A stretch of 64,000 bases of DNA from an uncultured Lachnospiraceae bacterium (GCA_902779575.1 CACZBW010000001.1:62001-126000); one strand, 5' to 3'; shown: positions 35,253 to 44,515, numbered from the stretch's first letter. Notes: generated by a model not told the origin, from the sequence alone. Made by a program: numbers and translations.

Positions 35253-35344
35253 GCTGAGATAAAAGAAGCGTACCCAGGCAGGAAGGCTGCGGCGTTCCTG
35301 AAGCAGCGATGAAGCGGACGGCGGTCCGCGGAAAGGAGCACATT

Positions 35345-36844
35345 ATGGATCAGTTAAACTATCAGGTGCTGGAGAACTCGGGATATCAGGGATATATCCT
35401 GAAGGATGCGCCGGTGAAAGTCATGCAGTTCGGAGAGGGCAATTTCCTCCGCGCGTTCGTGGATTACTGGTTTGATCTTGCCAATGAGAAGGGCGTATGG
35501 AACGGCAAGGAAGTTCTTGTCCAGCCGATCGCCCCGGGACTTGCGAAACTGATCAATCAGCAGGAAGGGCTCTACACCCTGTATCTGCGCGGCAGCGAGA
35601 ACGGGGAAAAAGTCGACCGCAAGAGAGTCATCTCTTCTGTTGCAGGCTGCCTGAATCCCTACGAGAAAGAAGATTATGAAGCGCTGATGGAGCTTGCGAA
35701 GAGCGATGACCTGGAAGTGATCGTCTCCAATACGACGGAAGCAGGCATCCAGTATGATCCGTCCTGCAAGGCTGACGACTGTCCGCCGTCTTCCTTCCCC
35801 GCCAAGCTGACGCAGGTTCTGCTGACCCGCTTCAACGCAGGCAAAAAGGGAGTCGTGATTCTTGCCTGCGAGCTGATTGACAACAACGGAAAAGAACTGC
35901 TTAAGTGCGTCAACCAGTATATCGACCAGTGGGAGCTGGGAGAGGATTTCCGCAGGTATGTGAATGAGGAATGCATTTTCTGCGGATCCCTGGTAGACCG
36001 CATTGTTCCCGGCCGTATCCGCGATCCGAAGGAAGTGGCGGCTCTGGAAGAAGAGAACGGCTACACGGATCAGCTTATCGACGTGGGCGAAGTCTTCGGC
36101 GTCTGGGTTATCGAAGGTCCGGAAGGCCTTGACGACAGGCTTCCTTTCAAGAAAGCGGGAATCTCGGACAAGGTATTTGTCGTTCCGGATATGAGTCCTT
36201 ACAAGAAGAGAAAAGTACGCATCCTGAACGGAGCCCATACCGGCTTTACGCTCGGCGCCTATCTGGCAGGAAGGGACATCGTCCGCGACTGCATGGAAGA
36301 CGACAAGATCCGCGGCTTCATGAACAAGATGCTTTATGAGGAAGTCATCCCGACCCTGCCGCTTGACAAGGACGACCTGCTTGCTTTTGCTTCCGCAGTG
36401 CAGGACCGCTTCAACAATCCGTTTGTGGATCACCAGCTGATGAGCATTTCCCTGAACTCCTCCTCCAAGTGGAAAGCAAGGAATATGCCTTCCTTCCTGA
36501 CCTATATCGAAGAGCAGAAGGAGCTTCCGGCCTGCCTGACCATGTCTCTGGCATTCTATATCGCTTTCTACAGCAATGATCTGCAGGAGCTGAATGACAG
36601 CGGCCTCGTCGCAAAGAGAGCGGACGGCAGCTGCTATACGATCAGCGACGACAGATGGATCCTGGAATTCTACTGGGAGAGAAAGGACCTGTCCGCGAAG
36701 GAGCTGGTACATGACGTACTGTCCAATGAAAACCTCTGGGACCAGGATCTGACGCAGATTCCGGGACTTGAGGACGCAGTTGCGGCCGATCTTGAGATGA
36801 TTCGTGAGAAAGGGGCGGAGGAAGCCTTCGCGAGCTGCTTATGA
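35345..36844 (+). CDS. uxaB: Tagaturonate reductase (altronate oxidoreductase)
   Basis: NADH-dependent polyol dehydrogenase-family enzyme (499 aa) reducing D-tagaturonate to D-altronate. VMQFGEGNFLRAFVDYWFDLANEKG is the family Rossmann start, and the blocks VSNTTEAGI, PGRIRDP, RILNGAHTGFTLGAYLAG and QDRFNNPFVDHQLMSISLNS are UxaB-like (mannitol dehydrogenase superfamily). AAAGGAG lies 7 bases before the ATG at 35345. It overlaps uxaA by 4 bases (ATGA). Confidence 0.95.
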   Translation: MDQLNYQVLENSGYQGYILKDAPVKVMQFGEGNFLRAFVDYWFDLANEKGVWNGKEVLVQPIAPGLAKLINQQEGLYTLYLRGSENGEKVDRKRVISSVAGCLNPYEKEDYEALMELAKSDDLEVIVSNTTEAGIQYDPSCKADDCPPSSFPAKLTQVLLTRFNAGKKGVVILACELIDNNGKELLKCVNQYIDQWELGEDFRRYVNEECIFCGSLVDRIVPGRIRDPKEVAALEEENGYTDQLIDVGEVFGVWVIEGPEGLDDRLPFKKAGISDKVFVVPDMSPYKKRKVRILNGAHTGFTLGAYLAGRDIVRDCMEDDKIRGFMNKMLYEEVIPTLPLDKDDLLAFASAVQDRFNNPFVDHQLMSISLNSSSKWKARNMPSFLTYIEEQKELPACLTMSLAFYIAFYSNDLQELNDSGLVAKRADGSCYTISDDRWILEFYWERKDLSAKELVHDVLSNENLWDQDLTQIPGLEDAVAADLEMIREKGAEEAFASCL

Positions 36845-38319
36845 ATAGTATAAGAATTACAGAGTCGGATAATGTCGCGGTTGCCCTCCATCCCATAGCG
36901 GCGGGAGAGGCGGTCGACGCCGTTGGCGGCGCCCTGAAAGCATCCGAGGATATCCCGCAGGGACACAAGGTGGCGCTTACGCCGATCGAAGAGGGCGAGG
37001 CGGTCATCAAGTACGGTTTTCCCATCGGACACGCCACGGAAAGCATAACTGCCGGCAGATGGGTGCATACCCATAATGTGAAGACTAATCTGTCCGGAGA
37101 GGTGGAATACAGCTATCATCCCTGTATCACCTGGCCTGAGAAGGCTGAGCCTGAGAATTTCATGGGTTTCAGAAGGGACGACGGCAGGGCGGCGATCCGC
37201 AATGAGATCTGGATCATTCCGACTGTTGGCTGCGTCAACGATATCGCGAAGAAGATGGTTGCGGACAACCAGGATCTTGTGAAAGGATCTGTGGAAGGCC
37301 TGTATACTTTTACGCATCCTTTCGGCTGCAGCCAGACCGGCGCGGACCACGCGCAGACCAGAAAGCTTCTTGCCGCCCTGGTCCGCCATCCGAACGCGGG
37401 GGCGGTTCTGGTGCTGAGCCTGGGCTGCGAGAATCTGACGCATGAACAGTTTCTGAAGGAACTGGGGCCCTATGATGAGCAGCGGGTGAAGTTCCTGACC
37501 TGCCAGGAAGTGGAGGATGAATTCTCCGCCGGCAGGAAGCTGCTGGAGGAACTGGCTGCCTACGCCGGGAAGTTCAGCCGGGAACCGGTTCCGGTCTCGG
37601 AGCTGGTTGTCGGCATGAAATGCGGAGGATCGGACGGTCTGAGCGGTATCACCGCGAACCCGACCGTCGGACGTTTCTCGGATATGCTGACCGCAAGAGG
37701 CGGTTCCACGGTTCTGACCGAGGTCCCGGAGATGTTCGGCGCGGAAGGATTCCTGATGGACCGCTGTGTGAACGAGGAAGTATTCCACAAGGCGGAAAAG
37801 ATGCTCAACGGCTTCAAGGATTATTTTATCCGCCACGGGGAAGTGGTCTATGACAATCCCAGCCCGGGCAACAAGCAGGGCGGCATCACCACTCTGGAGG
37901 ACAAGTCCTGCGGATGCGTGCAGAAGGGCGGTACAGCCCCGATCGCTGACGTTATCGGCTATGGGGACCCGGTGGTGACAAAAGGCCTGAATATGCTCTA
38001 CGGACCGGGCAATGACCTTGTTTCCGCAACGGCCATGACCGCCTCGGGAGCACATCTGATTCTCTTTACAACCGGCAGAGGCACGCCCTTCGGAGCGCCG
38101 GCGCCGACCCTCAAGATCGCCACGAATTCACAGCTTGCTCAGAAGAAGAGCGGCTGGATCGATTTCAACGCCGGCTCGATTGTGGACGGGGAAACCATCC
38201 AGGAAGCCGCGCAGCGGCTTCTCGAGCTTGTGATTGAAACCGCCGGCGGAAAGAAGACGAAGGCGGAAGAGCGGGGATTCAGGGAAATATCGATCTTTAA
38301 GGACGGCGTTGTCCTTTAA
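36841..38319 (+). CDS. uxaA: Altronate dehydratase
   Basis: Iron-dependent dehydratase (492 aa) that converts D-altronate to 2-keto-3-deoxy-D-gluconate. An N-terminal SAF domain (VALHPIAAGEAVDAVGGAL...DIPQGHKVALTPIEEGEAVIKYG, residues about 13-60) is joined to the UxaA catalytic domain starting GFRRDDGRAAIRNEIWIIPTVGCVN. The conserved Cys-containing PFGCSQTG, GMKCGGSDGLSGITANP and SCGCVQKGG blocks are intact. It is coupled to uxaB. Genes for KDG kinase and aldolase are not in the window. Confidence 0.96.
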   Translation: MNSIRITESDNVAVALHPIAAGEAVDAVGGALKASEDIPQGHKVALTPIEEGEAVIKYGFPIGHATESITAGRWVHTHNVKTNLSGEVEYSYHPCITWPEKAEPENFMGFRRDDGRAAIRNEIWIIPTVGCVNDIAKKMVADNQDLVKGSVEGLYTFTHPFGCSQTGADHAQTRKLLAALVRHPNAGAVLVLSLGCENLTHEQFLKELGPYDEQRVKFLTCQEVEDEFSAGRKLLEELAAYAGKFSREPVPVSELVVGMKCGGSDGLSGITANPTVGRFSDMLTARGGSTVLTEVPEMFGAEGFLMDRCVNEEVFHKAEKMLNGFKDYFIRHGEVVYDNPSPGNKQGGITTLEDKSCGCVQKGGTAPIADVIGYGDPVVTKGLNMLYGPGNDLVSATAMTASGAHLILFTTGRGTPFGAPAPTLKIATNSQLAQKKSGWIDFNAGSIVDGETIQEAAQRLLELVIETAGGKKTKAEERGFREISIFKDGVVL

Positions 38320-38706
38320 GCCGGAAATCCGCATGTTCTTCCCGTGCCGTCGACGAAATCTTCAGGGTTCAGATGTGCGGGCACGAGGAAAGCGAATCGG
38401 ATTTCGGAGAGGCCGTGAACCGGAAGTACCGGTAAAAATATTTTTCCGGGAGCCTATTTCAAGCTATACATTTCGGGCTGTTTGTGGCATAATAGTTCAG
38501 GTGTTTTAAACAAGTCGGCGCAGTTTCGCGGGGCGTTCCCGGAACGCCTGTCCGGCTGAATCTATTTACCGAACCGTCAGGAACAGAAGCCGGGTCCGAG
38601 CGCTTTTGCAGGACCGGTCCGGCCAGGGTTCTTTTAACTGGTGGTTATATAATCTCAGACATGGGAACAGCTGATCCTGTTCCTGCAAAAAAAGGAGGAG
38701 AACCTT
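38320..38706 (+). other. 387-base uxaA-dctP intergenic region
   Basis: No gene is seen. It holds a probable promoter (TATACA 38465-38470, 17-base spacer, TGG-CATAAT ending 38493), and a GGAACAG/CTGTTCC hairpin at about 38663-38682 in front of the dctP ribosome binding site (AAAGGAGGAG). No obvious TAAACGTTTA-type operator is present. Confidence 0.5.
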
Positions 38707-39738
38707 ATGAAAAAGAAACTTCTTGGACTGCTGCTCAGCGCAGCAATGATCGGCTCAATGGCATTCACAGCTGTCGCTGCTGAGACAGAACTGGATCTTC
38801 CGGATGCTTCCGGTGATCCGGAGGTTACCCTGGTATTTGCCGAGGTTAATCCGCTTGATACCATCATCGGCCAGTTCGACAGCAAGTTTGCCGAGGAAGT
38901 TGAAAAACTCTCCGGCGGCTCGATCAAGATCGACATGCAGGCATCCGGTGTTCTCGGCGCTGAGGGCGACTTCCTTGAGGATATGACCAGCGGCTTCGGT
39001 TCCATCGACATGGCACGTATTTCCGTATCCACACTGACAACCTATAATACCCCGAAGGCAGCGCTTCTTGCTCTTCCGTTCGCATTCAAGGATCATACAC
39101 ATTTCTGGAATTTCGCAAACAGCGAAGCAGCCCAGGAGTGCCTGGCTGAGGCAGAAGAGCTTGGAATCGGCGTCCGCGGCATCTGCTACGGCGAAGAAGG
39201 TTTCCGTCATATGTTCTTCAACAAGGAAGTCACCGACCTTGCCGGCTTCCAGGATCTGAAGATCCGTGTTTCCACCGACCCGACCATGGTTGCCATGATC
39301 AACGCTTTCGGCGCAAACGCTACTGTTGTTGCATACGGCGAGCTGTATCAGTCTCTGGACAGCGGCGTTGTTGACGGTGCTGAGAATCCGCTGAACAACT
39401 ACAAGCTGAACTCCTTCTATCAGGTTGCTCCGTGGCTGGTCATGACCGGACATCAGCTGGGCGTTTCCGAGCTGATCATCACCGATCCGGCATGGGATAA
39501 GCTGACCGATGCACAGCGTGAGTGCATTTTCGCGGCTGCCAAGATCGCTCAGGACTTTGACCATCAGATCGTGGAAGAAGGCGAAGCTGCTTCTCTTGAA
39601 GAGCTGAAAGAACTCGGCGTCACCATCACCGAAGTTGATGACAAGACTCCGTGGACCGACGCAGTTGCTGACCTTATTGCAGAGAAGACTGCCGACAACG
39701 CCGAGCTGTGGCAGGCAATCCAGGACTGCGCTGAGTAA
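38707..39738 (+). CDS. TRAP transporter substrate-binding protein, DctP family
   Basis: Extracytoplasmic binding protein (343 aa) of a tripartite ATP-independent periplasmic transporter. The signal peptide MKKKLLGLLLSAAMIGSMAFTAVAA has no lipobox Cys, so how it is retained at the Gram-positive surface is unclear. GFRHMFFNKEVTDLAGFQDLKIRV carries the Arg that typically binds the ligand carboxylate, and SLDSGVVDGAENPLNNY is the family's second signature. The ligand is probably a sugar acid, as uronate genes flank it. A strong AAAGGAGGAG site suggests high expression. Confidence 0.93.
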   Translation: MKKKLLGLLLSAAMIGSMAFTAVAAETELDLPDASGDPEVTLVFAEVNPLDTIIGQFDSKFAEEVEKLSGGSIKIDMQASGVLGAEGDFLEDMTSGFGSIDMARISVSTLTTYNTPKAALLALPFAFKDHTHFWNFANSEAAQECLAEAEELGIGVRGICYGEEGFRHMFFNKEVTDLAGFQDLKIRVSTDPTMVAMINAFGANATVVAYGELYQSLDSGVVDGAENPLNNYKLNSFYQVAPWLVMTGHQLGVSELIITDPAWDKLTDAQRECIFAAAKIAQDFDHQIVEEGEAASLEELKELGVTITEVDDKTPWTDAVADLIAEKTADNAELWQAIQDCAE

Positions 39739-39918
39739 TCAGGCTGTTTCTGGTCTGAAGATCTAAAATAACAGACGATAGGGAAAGGTACCGGCAGCCG
39801 CAGGATGCTGCCGGTGCCTCTGAAACAGGAGCACGTTCCGAAGCCTGCTGTATGTATGTTTTCCGGATGCGTTCCTTTTTTCAATCTGTATTCTGTCGGA
39901 CCTTAAGGAGAAAATGCG

Positions 39919-40416
39919 ATGCAGGCGATGAAAAAATTCTATGACGTTGTTTACAGGATCGTCCTGGTGATCTGTAAACTTCTGCTGATTGCGGATATCC
40001 TGATTACCACAGAAGCCATTCTGGGCCGTTACGTTCCTTTCCTTCCGGATCCTTCCTGGAGTGAGGAGATGGTTCTGACGCTTATGTCCTATATGGCAGT
40101 GCTTTCCGCGGCTCTTGCGATCAGACGCAAAGCGCATATCCGCATGACCAGCTTTGATAAATACCTTCCGGCGAAACTGATCCAGTTCCTGGACCTGATC
40201 GCGGATCTTGCAGTGTTTGCTCTCGCAGTCGTCATGCTTATATACGGCTGGATCTATGTCTCCAGCGTGAAGGGGTTCTACCCCAGTATTCCGACTCTGA
40301 GCATCCGGTATAAATTTTTCCCGATTCCCCTTGCAGGTATTGTAATGATGATCTTTGAATTTGAGCAGATTGTCGACGATATCCTTGTTCTGGCAGGAAA
40401 GGAGGCAACAGCATGA
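39919..40416 (+). CDS. TRAP transporter small permease, DctQ family
   Basis: Small membrane subunit (165 aa) with four hydrophobic segments. The signature FLPDPSWSEEMVLTLMSYMAVLSAALAIRRKAHIRM is typical of DctQ proteins. AAGGAGAAA precedes the ATG. It overlaps the large permease gene by 4 bases (ATGA). Confidence 0.92.
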   Translation: MQAMKKFYDVVYRIVLVICKLLLIADILITTEAILGRYVPFLPDPSWSEEMVLTLMSYMAVLSAALAIRRKAHIRMTSFDKYLPAKLIQFLDLIADLAVFALAVVMLIYGWIYVSSVKGFYPSIPTLSIRYKFFPIPLAGIVMMIFEFEQIVDDILVLAGKEATA

Positions 40417-41711
40417 ATGATACAACAGCCATTCTGATCTTACTGATCGCTTTCCTCGTCATGATCGTTCTTCGTTTTCCGATTGCTTACGCAGTCGCGA
40501 TCGCCTCTATTCTGTGCATGCTCTACAGAGGGGATCACCTTGCCGTTCTTCCGATGCAGATGATCAAGGGTATCTTTTCCTTCAGCCTGATGGCTGTTCC
40601 TTTCTTCATCACCATGGGTGTCCTGATGGGAACAGGCGGTATATCGGAGAAACTGATCGCGCTGGCCGAGTCCGCTGTCGGCTGGATGCGCGGCGGCATG
40701 GCCATGGTGAATATCGTGGCTTCCTACTTCTTCGGCGGCATTTCCGGTTCCGCGGCGGCAGATACCGCTTCTCTTGGAACCATTCTGATCCCCATGATGG
40801 TTGATCAGGGTTATGACGCTGATTTCTCGACGGCAGTTACGATCACTTCCTCCTGTGAGGGTCTTCTCGTACCGCCGAGCCATAACATGGTTATTTACGC
40901 GACAAGCGCAGGCGGCATTTCTGTCGGCGCTCTGTTCCTTGCCGGGTATATTCCGGGAGCGATTCTTGCCATCTCCCTGATGGTAGGATCCTATATTATT
41001 TCTGTAAAACGCAACTATCCGAAGGGTGAAAAATTCAGCATCGGACGTCTGATTAAGCAGCTGGCGGTTTCCTTCTGGGCTCTGGCGGCCGTCCTGATCG
41101 TTGTCGTCGGCGTTGTAGCCGGTATCTTTACCGCTACAGAGTCCGCGGCTATTGCGGTTATCTACAGCCTGATCGTCAGTGTATTTATTTACAGGGGAAT
41201 CACCTGGAAAGGCGTATGGGACTGCCTGACCGACTGTGTGGACACGCTTTCGATCGTTCTGATCCTGATCGCCACCTCCAGTGTTTTCGGAAATCTGCTG
41301 ACACTGCTTCACGTACCGGAACTTGCGGCGAACGCCATCACCAACCTGACCAGCAACAAGATCCTGATCGCGCTTCTCCTGAACGTGATTCTTCTGGTTC
41401 TCGGCTGCATCATGGATATGGCTCCGATCATCCTGATCGCTACGCCGATCCTTCTGCCGGTTGCCGTATCAATCGGCCTGAATCCGATTCAGTTCGGTAT
41501 CATGATGATCCTCAACTGCGGTATCGGCCTTCTGACGCCGCCTGTCGGTGCAGTTCTGTTCATCGGTTCGGCGGTTGCCCATCTGCCCATGGAGAAGGTC
41601 GTTAAAGCAACGCTTCCCTTCTATCTGTGCATGATCATATCGCTTCTTCTGATCACCTTCATTCCGCAGATCAGTCTGTGGCTGCCGACCATGCTCGGAC
41701 AGATGGTTTAA
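40413..41711 (+). CDS. TRAP transporter large permease, DctM family
   Basis: Large membrane subunit (432 aa, about 12 helices) that translocates the substrate with a sodium gradient. VPFFITMGVLMGTGGISEKLI, ASYFFGGISGSAAADTASLGTILIPMM and VPPSHNMVIYATSAGGISVGALFLAG are canonical DctM blocks. Coupled to dctQ; a terminator follows at 41800. Confidence 0.95.
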   Translation: MNDTTAILILLIAFLVMIVLRFPIAYAVAIASILCMLYRGDHLAVLPMQMIKGIFSFSLMAVPFFITMGVLMGTGGISEKLIALAESAVGWMRGGMAMVNIVASYFFGGISGSAAADTASLGTILIPMMVDQGYDADFSTAVTITSSCEGLLVPPSHNMVIYATSAGGISVGALFLAGYIPGAILAISLMVGSYIISVKRNYPKGEKFSIGRLIKQLAVSFWALAAVLIVVVGVVAGIFTATESAAIAVIYSLIVSVFIYRGITWKGVWDCLTDCVDTLSIVLILIATSSVFGNLLTLLHVPELAANAITNLTSNKILIALLLNVILLVLGCIMDMAPIILIATPILLPVAVSIGLNPIQFGIMMILNCGIGLLTPPVGAVLFIGSAVAHLPMEKVVKATLPFYLCMIISLLLITFIPQISLWLPTMLGQMV

Positions 41712-41799
41712 AAACCAGACATCCCAAAATGACATAAGAGAGACGAATCGGAAGATGCTCCGGTATAAGCCGGGGACGCAATACTTCCGTGACCTGGAC

Positions 41800-41843
41800 A
41801 ACACCGCGGGTGACATACAGCAATGTCTTCTGCGGTGTTTTCA
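41800..41843 (+). terminator. Terminator after the TRAP operon
   Basis: AACACCGC (41800-41807) pairs with GCGGTGTT (41832-41839), with an inner GACAT/ATGTC stem, followed by TTTC. The T-run is short, so read-through into the next genes is likely. Confidence 0.6.
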
Positions 41844-41871
41844 CCTTAATCGCGGATCGGGAGACTGAAAG

Positions 41872-42585
41872 ATGGAAGAGCTGGAAAAAGTCCTGATTAT
41901 AATACTGGCAGTGCTGGCCGGCTATCTGATTTCCAGGGCCCTGTCGGGCCAGGGGAAAGGTGCGGATATCCTGAGAAGAGTCGTAGGCAGGCTCCCCGGG
42001 GATGCCAGGCGCGAAAAAAGGGCGGCCGAGCGGCAGGAAAAGAAGGAAGCGCCCGCGGAGAAGAACAGTTCCCGCAATGATGTGCTCGACCTGGTTTCCC
42101 TGCTGCTCTCAACAGCCAGACAGATCGGCGGAACGCTCGTCTATCCCGGCGTCCTGACAGACGGAAACCATCAGACTTCCCTGATCGGGGTTATGATCAC
42201 AAAAAAGATGGCGGTGGGCATCAACGTCTTCGGTTTTGGCGGAAAAGTAAAGGGAGACAGGGAGACCGGACCCTGGACCCAGACCATGAACGGCGTCACA
42301 AAGCAGATCCCGAATCCGCTGGAGCGCAGCGCCGTGCAGCTGAAACAGCTGGAGGGGGTTCTTGCATCTGCCGGCCTTTCGGATATACCGGTCCGGGTAC
42401 TGCCTGTCTTCACCAGCAGGACGGTTGTCCTGACAGGTTCCATGAAGGGCCGCTGTTATAAATCCGAGGACATGAAGGCTTTGTTCATGCAGGAAGAATA
42501 TTCAGGGGACGGTCCTGTTGTACCGAAAGAAACAGGGAAGAAACTGAAGGCCATGATGCCGCAGAAGGAGGGAAAAGCCAGATGA
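41872..42585 (+). CDS. Membrane-anchored NERD-like protein lacking the predicted nuclease residues
   Basis: A 237-residue protein with one N-terminal membrane helix (VLIIILAVLAGYLISRAL, 7-24), a basic linker, and a domain resembling NERD (nuclease-related domain). IGVMITKKMAVGINVFGFGG, WTQTMNGVTKQIPNPLERS and LPVFTSRTVVL align by eye with NERD blocks. The acidic and Lys residues expected at the putative active site (the D of xIDH and the E/K of IETK) are Ile, Asn and Phe here, so it is probably not a nuclease. It is coupled by ATGA to a YhcH-family gene. Family assignment is by pattern only. Confidence 0.5.
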   Translation: MEELEKVLIIILAVLAGYLISRALSGQGKGADILRRVVGRLPGDARREKRAAERQEKKEAPAEKNSSRNDVLDLVSLLLSTARQIGGTLVYPGVLTDGNHQTSLIGVMITKKMAVGINVFGFGGKVKGDRETGPWTQTMNGVTKQIPNPLERSAVQLKQLEGVLASAGLSDIPVRVLPVFTSRTVVLTGSMKGRCYKSEDMKALFMQEEYSGDGPVVPKETGKKLKAMMPQKEGKAR

Positions 42586-43097
42586 TTTACGGAAATATCA
42601 ACAGCCCCATGTATGAAGACCAGGCTGCAGTTCTGCCTCCCCTGCTCAGGGAAGTCCTTCGTTTTCTGAAAGAAACGGATCTGGCTGCCCATGAACCAGG
42701 GGTATTTGATCTGGAACTTCTGGGAGAGAAGCTGATTCTGCAGGTACTGGACCTGAAGACTTCCCCCAGGGAAGCCCTCCGTCCCGAGATCCATATCAGG
42801 AATGTGGACGTCCAGTTTCTGGCCTCCGGAGGTCCCGAGTGGGCAGGCTTTGACGCTCTCGGCCGGAAGGAGCGCGCTGTGAGCGAGAATCTTCTGGATA
42901 CGCCCAGGGACATTCTCTTCTATGAGGATCCGGGAGATCAGACGGAAGGACGTCTTTATATGGTACCCGGCAGTTATGTAATGTATTTCCCGTGGGATGT
43001 GCATATTCCCGCGGTCGCTCAGGACGGCATTGCGCGGCCGATCCGCAAGATCGTCGTCAAGGTGCCGGTAAAGGCACTGACGGGAAACAGGTCCTGA
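42582..43097 (+). CDS. YhcH/YjgK/YiaL family protein, first copy
   Basis: A 171-residue cupin-like protein of the DUF386 family, found in sugar-acid and sialic acid operons (E. coli YiaL, YhcH), suggested to act as an isomerase or anomerase. The C-terminal core DILFYEDPGDQTEGRLYMVPGSYVMYFPWDVHIPAVAQDGIARPIRKIVVKVPV is diagnostic; the metal-binding His of DVHIP is present. The N-terminal half is longer and more divergent than in the next gene. It overlaps the NERD-like gene by 4 bases. Confidence 0.85.
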   Translation: MIYGNINSPMYEDQAAVLPPLLREVLRFLKETDLAAHEPGVFDLELLGEKLILQVLDLKTSPREALRPEIHIRNVDVQFLASGGPEWAGFDALGRKERAVSENLLDTPRDILFYEDPGDQTEGRLYMVPGSYVMYFPWDVHIPAVAQDGIARPIRKIVVKVPVKALTGNRS

Positions 43098-43115
43098 CAG
43101 ACAGGAGGATAAAGT

Positions 43116-43571
43116 ATGTTTGCTTCAAACCTCAAGATCGCAGAGAAATATGATTATCTGAACGATCGTTTCCGCAAAGCCTACCAGTGGCTGCGGGAGA
43201 ACGACCCGACAAAGATGGAGTGCGGCAAATACCAGATTGAAGGGGACGATGTGTATGCCATGGTCCAGTCCTACGATACGCAGCCGCAGGAGAACCGGCG
43301 TTTCGAAACACACGAGAGGTACTTCGATATCCAGTATGTGGCGGAAGGCATCGAGAAGTTCGGCGTCCGTCCCATGGAAGGACTGAACGAAGCGGAACGG
43401 ATTCCGGAGAATGACCTGATTTTCTATGAGAAGACAGATACAGCCGGCTGGCTCATCCTGGGCCCGGGCGACCTGGTGGTCGTCGCTCCGGAGGATGCCC
43501 ACTGTCCGCAGTGCATGGCGGGAGATTCCCCCTGCAGAATCAGAAAGGTTGTTCTGAAGGTAAGAGTATAA
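43116..43571 (+). CDS. YhcH/YjgK/YiaL family protein, second copy
   Basis: A standard-length (151 aa) DUF386 protein. NRRFETHERYFDIQYVAEGIEKFGVRPMEGL carries the conserved E-x-H metal ligand region, and WLILGPGDLVVVAPEDAHCPQCMAGDSPCRIRKVVLKVRV ends the fold. It follows the first copy by 18 bases with a good AGGAGG site. In E. coli the homologous yiaL lies with yiaK and yiaMNO, as here. Confidence 0.92.
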   Translation: MFASNLKIAEKYDYLNDRFRKAYQWLRENDPTKMECGKYQIEGDDVYAMVQSYDTQPQENRRFETHERYFDIQYVAEGIEKFGVRPMEGLNEAERIPENDLIFYEKTDTAGWLILGPGDLVVVAPEDAHCPQCMAGDSPCRIRKVVLKVRV

Positions 43572-43695
43572 TCCGGAGACAGTGTTTCTTAAAAGGAAAC
43601 GGACTTGGAGTCTTCAGGAGTTATATACAGCATGGAGACAGCTTCCGGAAAAAGGACCGGACTGCTGCTCCGCATGAAAAGAGAGGAGATACACT

Positions 43696-44385
43696 ATGGG
43701 ACCAGTTTATGATTTAGGGAACGGACTGAGACTGATTGACCTTTCCAAGATAATCGATCCGGCTACCGAAACGAGAAGATGCAAGCTCGACCGCTTCAAT
43801 ACAGGCGGACCGATTCCGGATTTCCATACCAATTTCGATATCATGAGCCATCTGGGAACACACTGTGAGTGCCCGTATCATCATGATGACAACTGGCCGG
43901 ATGTTGCATCCCTTCCGCTGACTACTTTCATGGGCAGGGGCGTCTATGTAGACTTCAAAGAAACCGTAGCACCCTATACCCACATTACAAAGGCGGATCT
44001 TGACCGCGAAGCTTCCATGGTAAAGGAAGGGGATATCGTGGTCATCGATTCCTCCTACAAGCTGGCCCCCTTTACGAAGGATACCAATACAGAAAAAGAC
44101 AAAAGACTTCTGGTCGGAGCGGAGAGCGCGGAGTGGTTCCGCGATCACAAGGTGCGCTGCGTAGCTTTCGGCGACGGCGTCTCCATCGAGAACTGCAATG
44201 AGGACGTGAAGCCTTTCCATGATATTCTCATGGCCGAGAATATTGTATTCCTGGAAGTCGTCAAGAACCTGGAGTATCTTGAGAAACAGATCTTCTTCAT
44301 GTCCTATTCCCCGCTTCCGATCATGGGCCTGGATTCCAGCCCGGTCCGCTGCTATGCGATCGAAGGCCTGAGCGAATTCTCATAA
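43696..44385 (+). CDS. Cyclase-family metal-dependent hydrolase
   Basis: A 229-residue member of the cyclase family (PF04199; kynurenine formamidase and polyketide cyclase relatives). The metal-binding motif reads SHLGTHCECPYHHD (about 51-64), with Glu where Asp is common. FMGRGVYVDFKE and KEGDIVVIDSSYK follow. In a uronate/keto-acid context a lactonase or amide hydrolase role is possible, but no substrate can be assigned. GAGAGGAG precedes the ATG. Confidence 0.87.
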   Translation: MGPVYDLGNGLRLIDLSKIIDPATETRRCKLDRFNTGGPIPDFHTNFDIMSHLGTHCECPYHHDDNWPDVASLPLTTFMGRGVYVDFKETVAPYTHITKADLDREASMVKEGDIVVIDSSYKLAPFTKDTNTEKDKRLLVGAESAEWFRDHKVRCVAFGDGVSIENCNEDVKPFHDILMAENIVFLEVVKNLEYLEKQIFFMSYSPLPIMGLDSSPVRCYAIEGLSEFS

Positions 44386-44418
44386 AGAAGCCTGTCCTGT
44401 TACGGAAGAAGACATTTT

Positions 44419-44473
44419 CTGCCCGCGGCTGTTCTCATGCAGCTGAGACTGTAAAACAGTCATCCGCGGGCAG
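44419..44473 (+). other. Perfect 10-bp stem enclosing two hairpins
   Basis: CTGCCCGCGG (44419-44428) pairs with CCGCGGGCAG (44464-44473). Inside are TCTCA/TGAGA and GACTGT-aaa-ACAGTC, which share two bases and so may compete or form a three-way junction. No U-tract follows. A further AGTAC/GTACT hairpin (44482-44499) abuts the downstream ribosome binding site. Confidence 0.5.
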
Positions 44474-44515
44474 TGAGTCAAAGTACATAACTTCGTACTG
44501 AGAGGAGGAGAAAAA

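Noticed and set aside
35221-35300. TPP riboswitch-like string (CAGGGAGC...GCTGAGA...ACCC) upstream of uxaB
   Set aside because: The second conserved half (CTGATCTGGnTAATGCCAGCG) is absent and thiamine control of uxaB makes no sense; part of the string is explained by the hairpin at 35225-35252.
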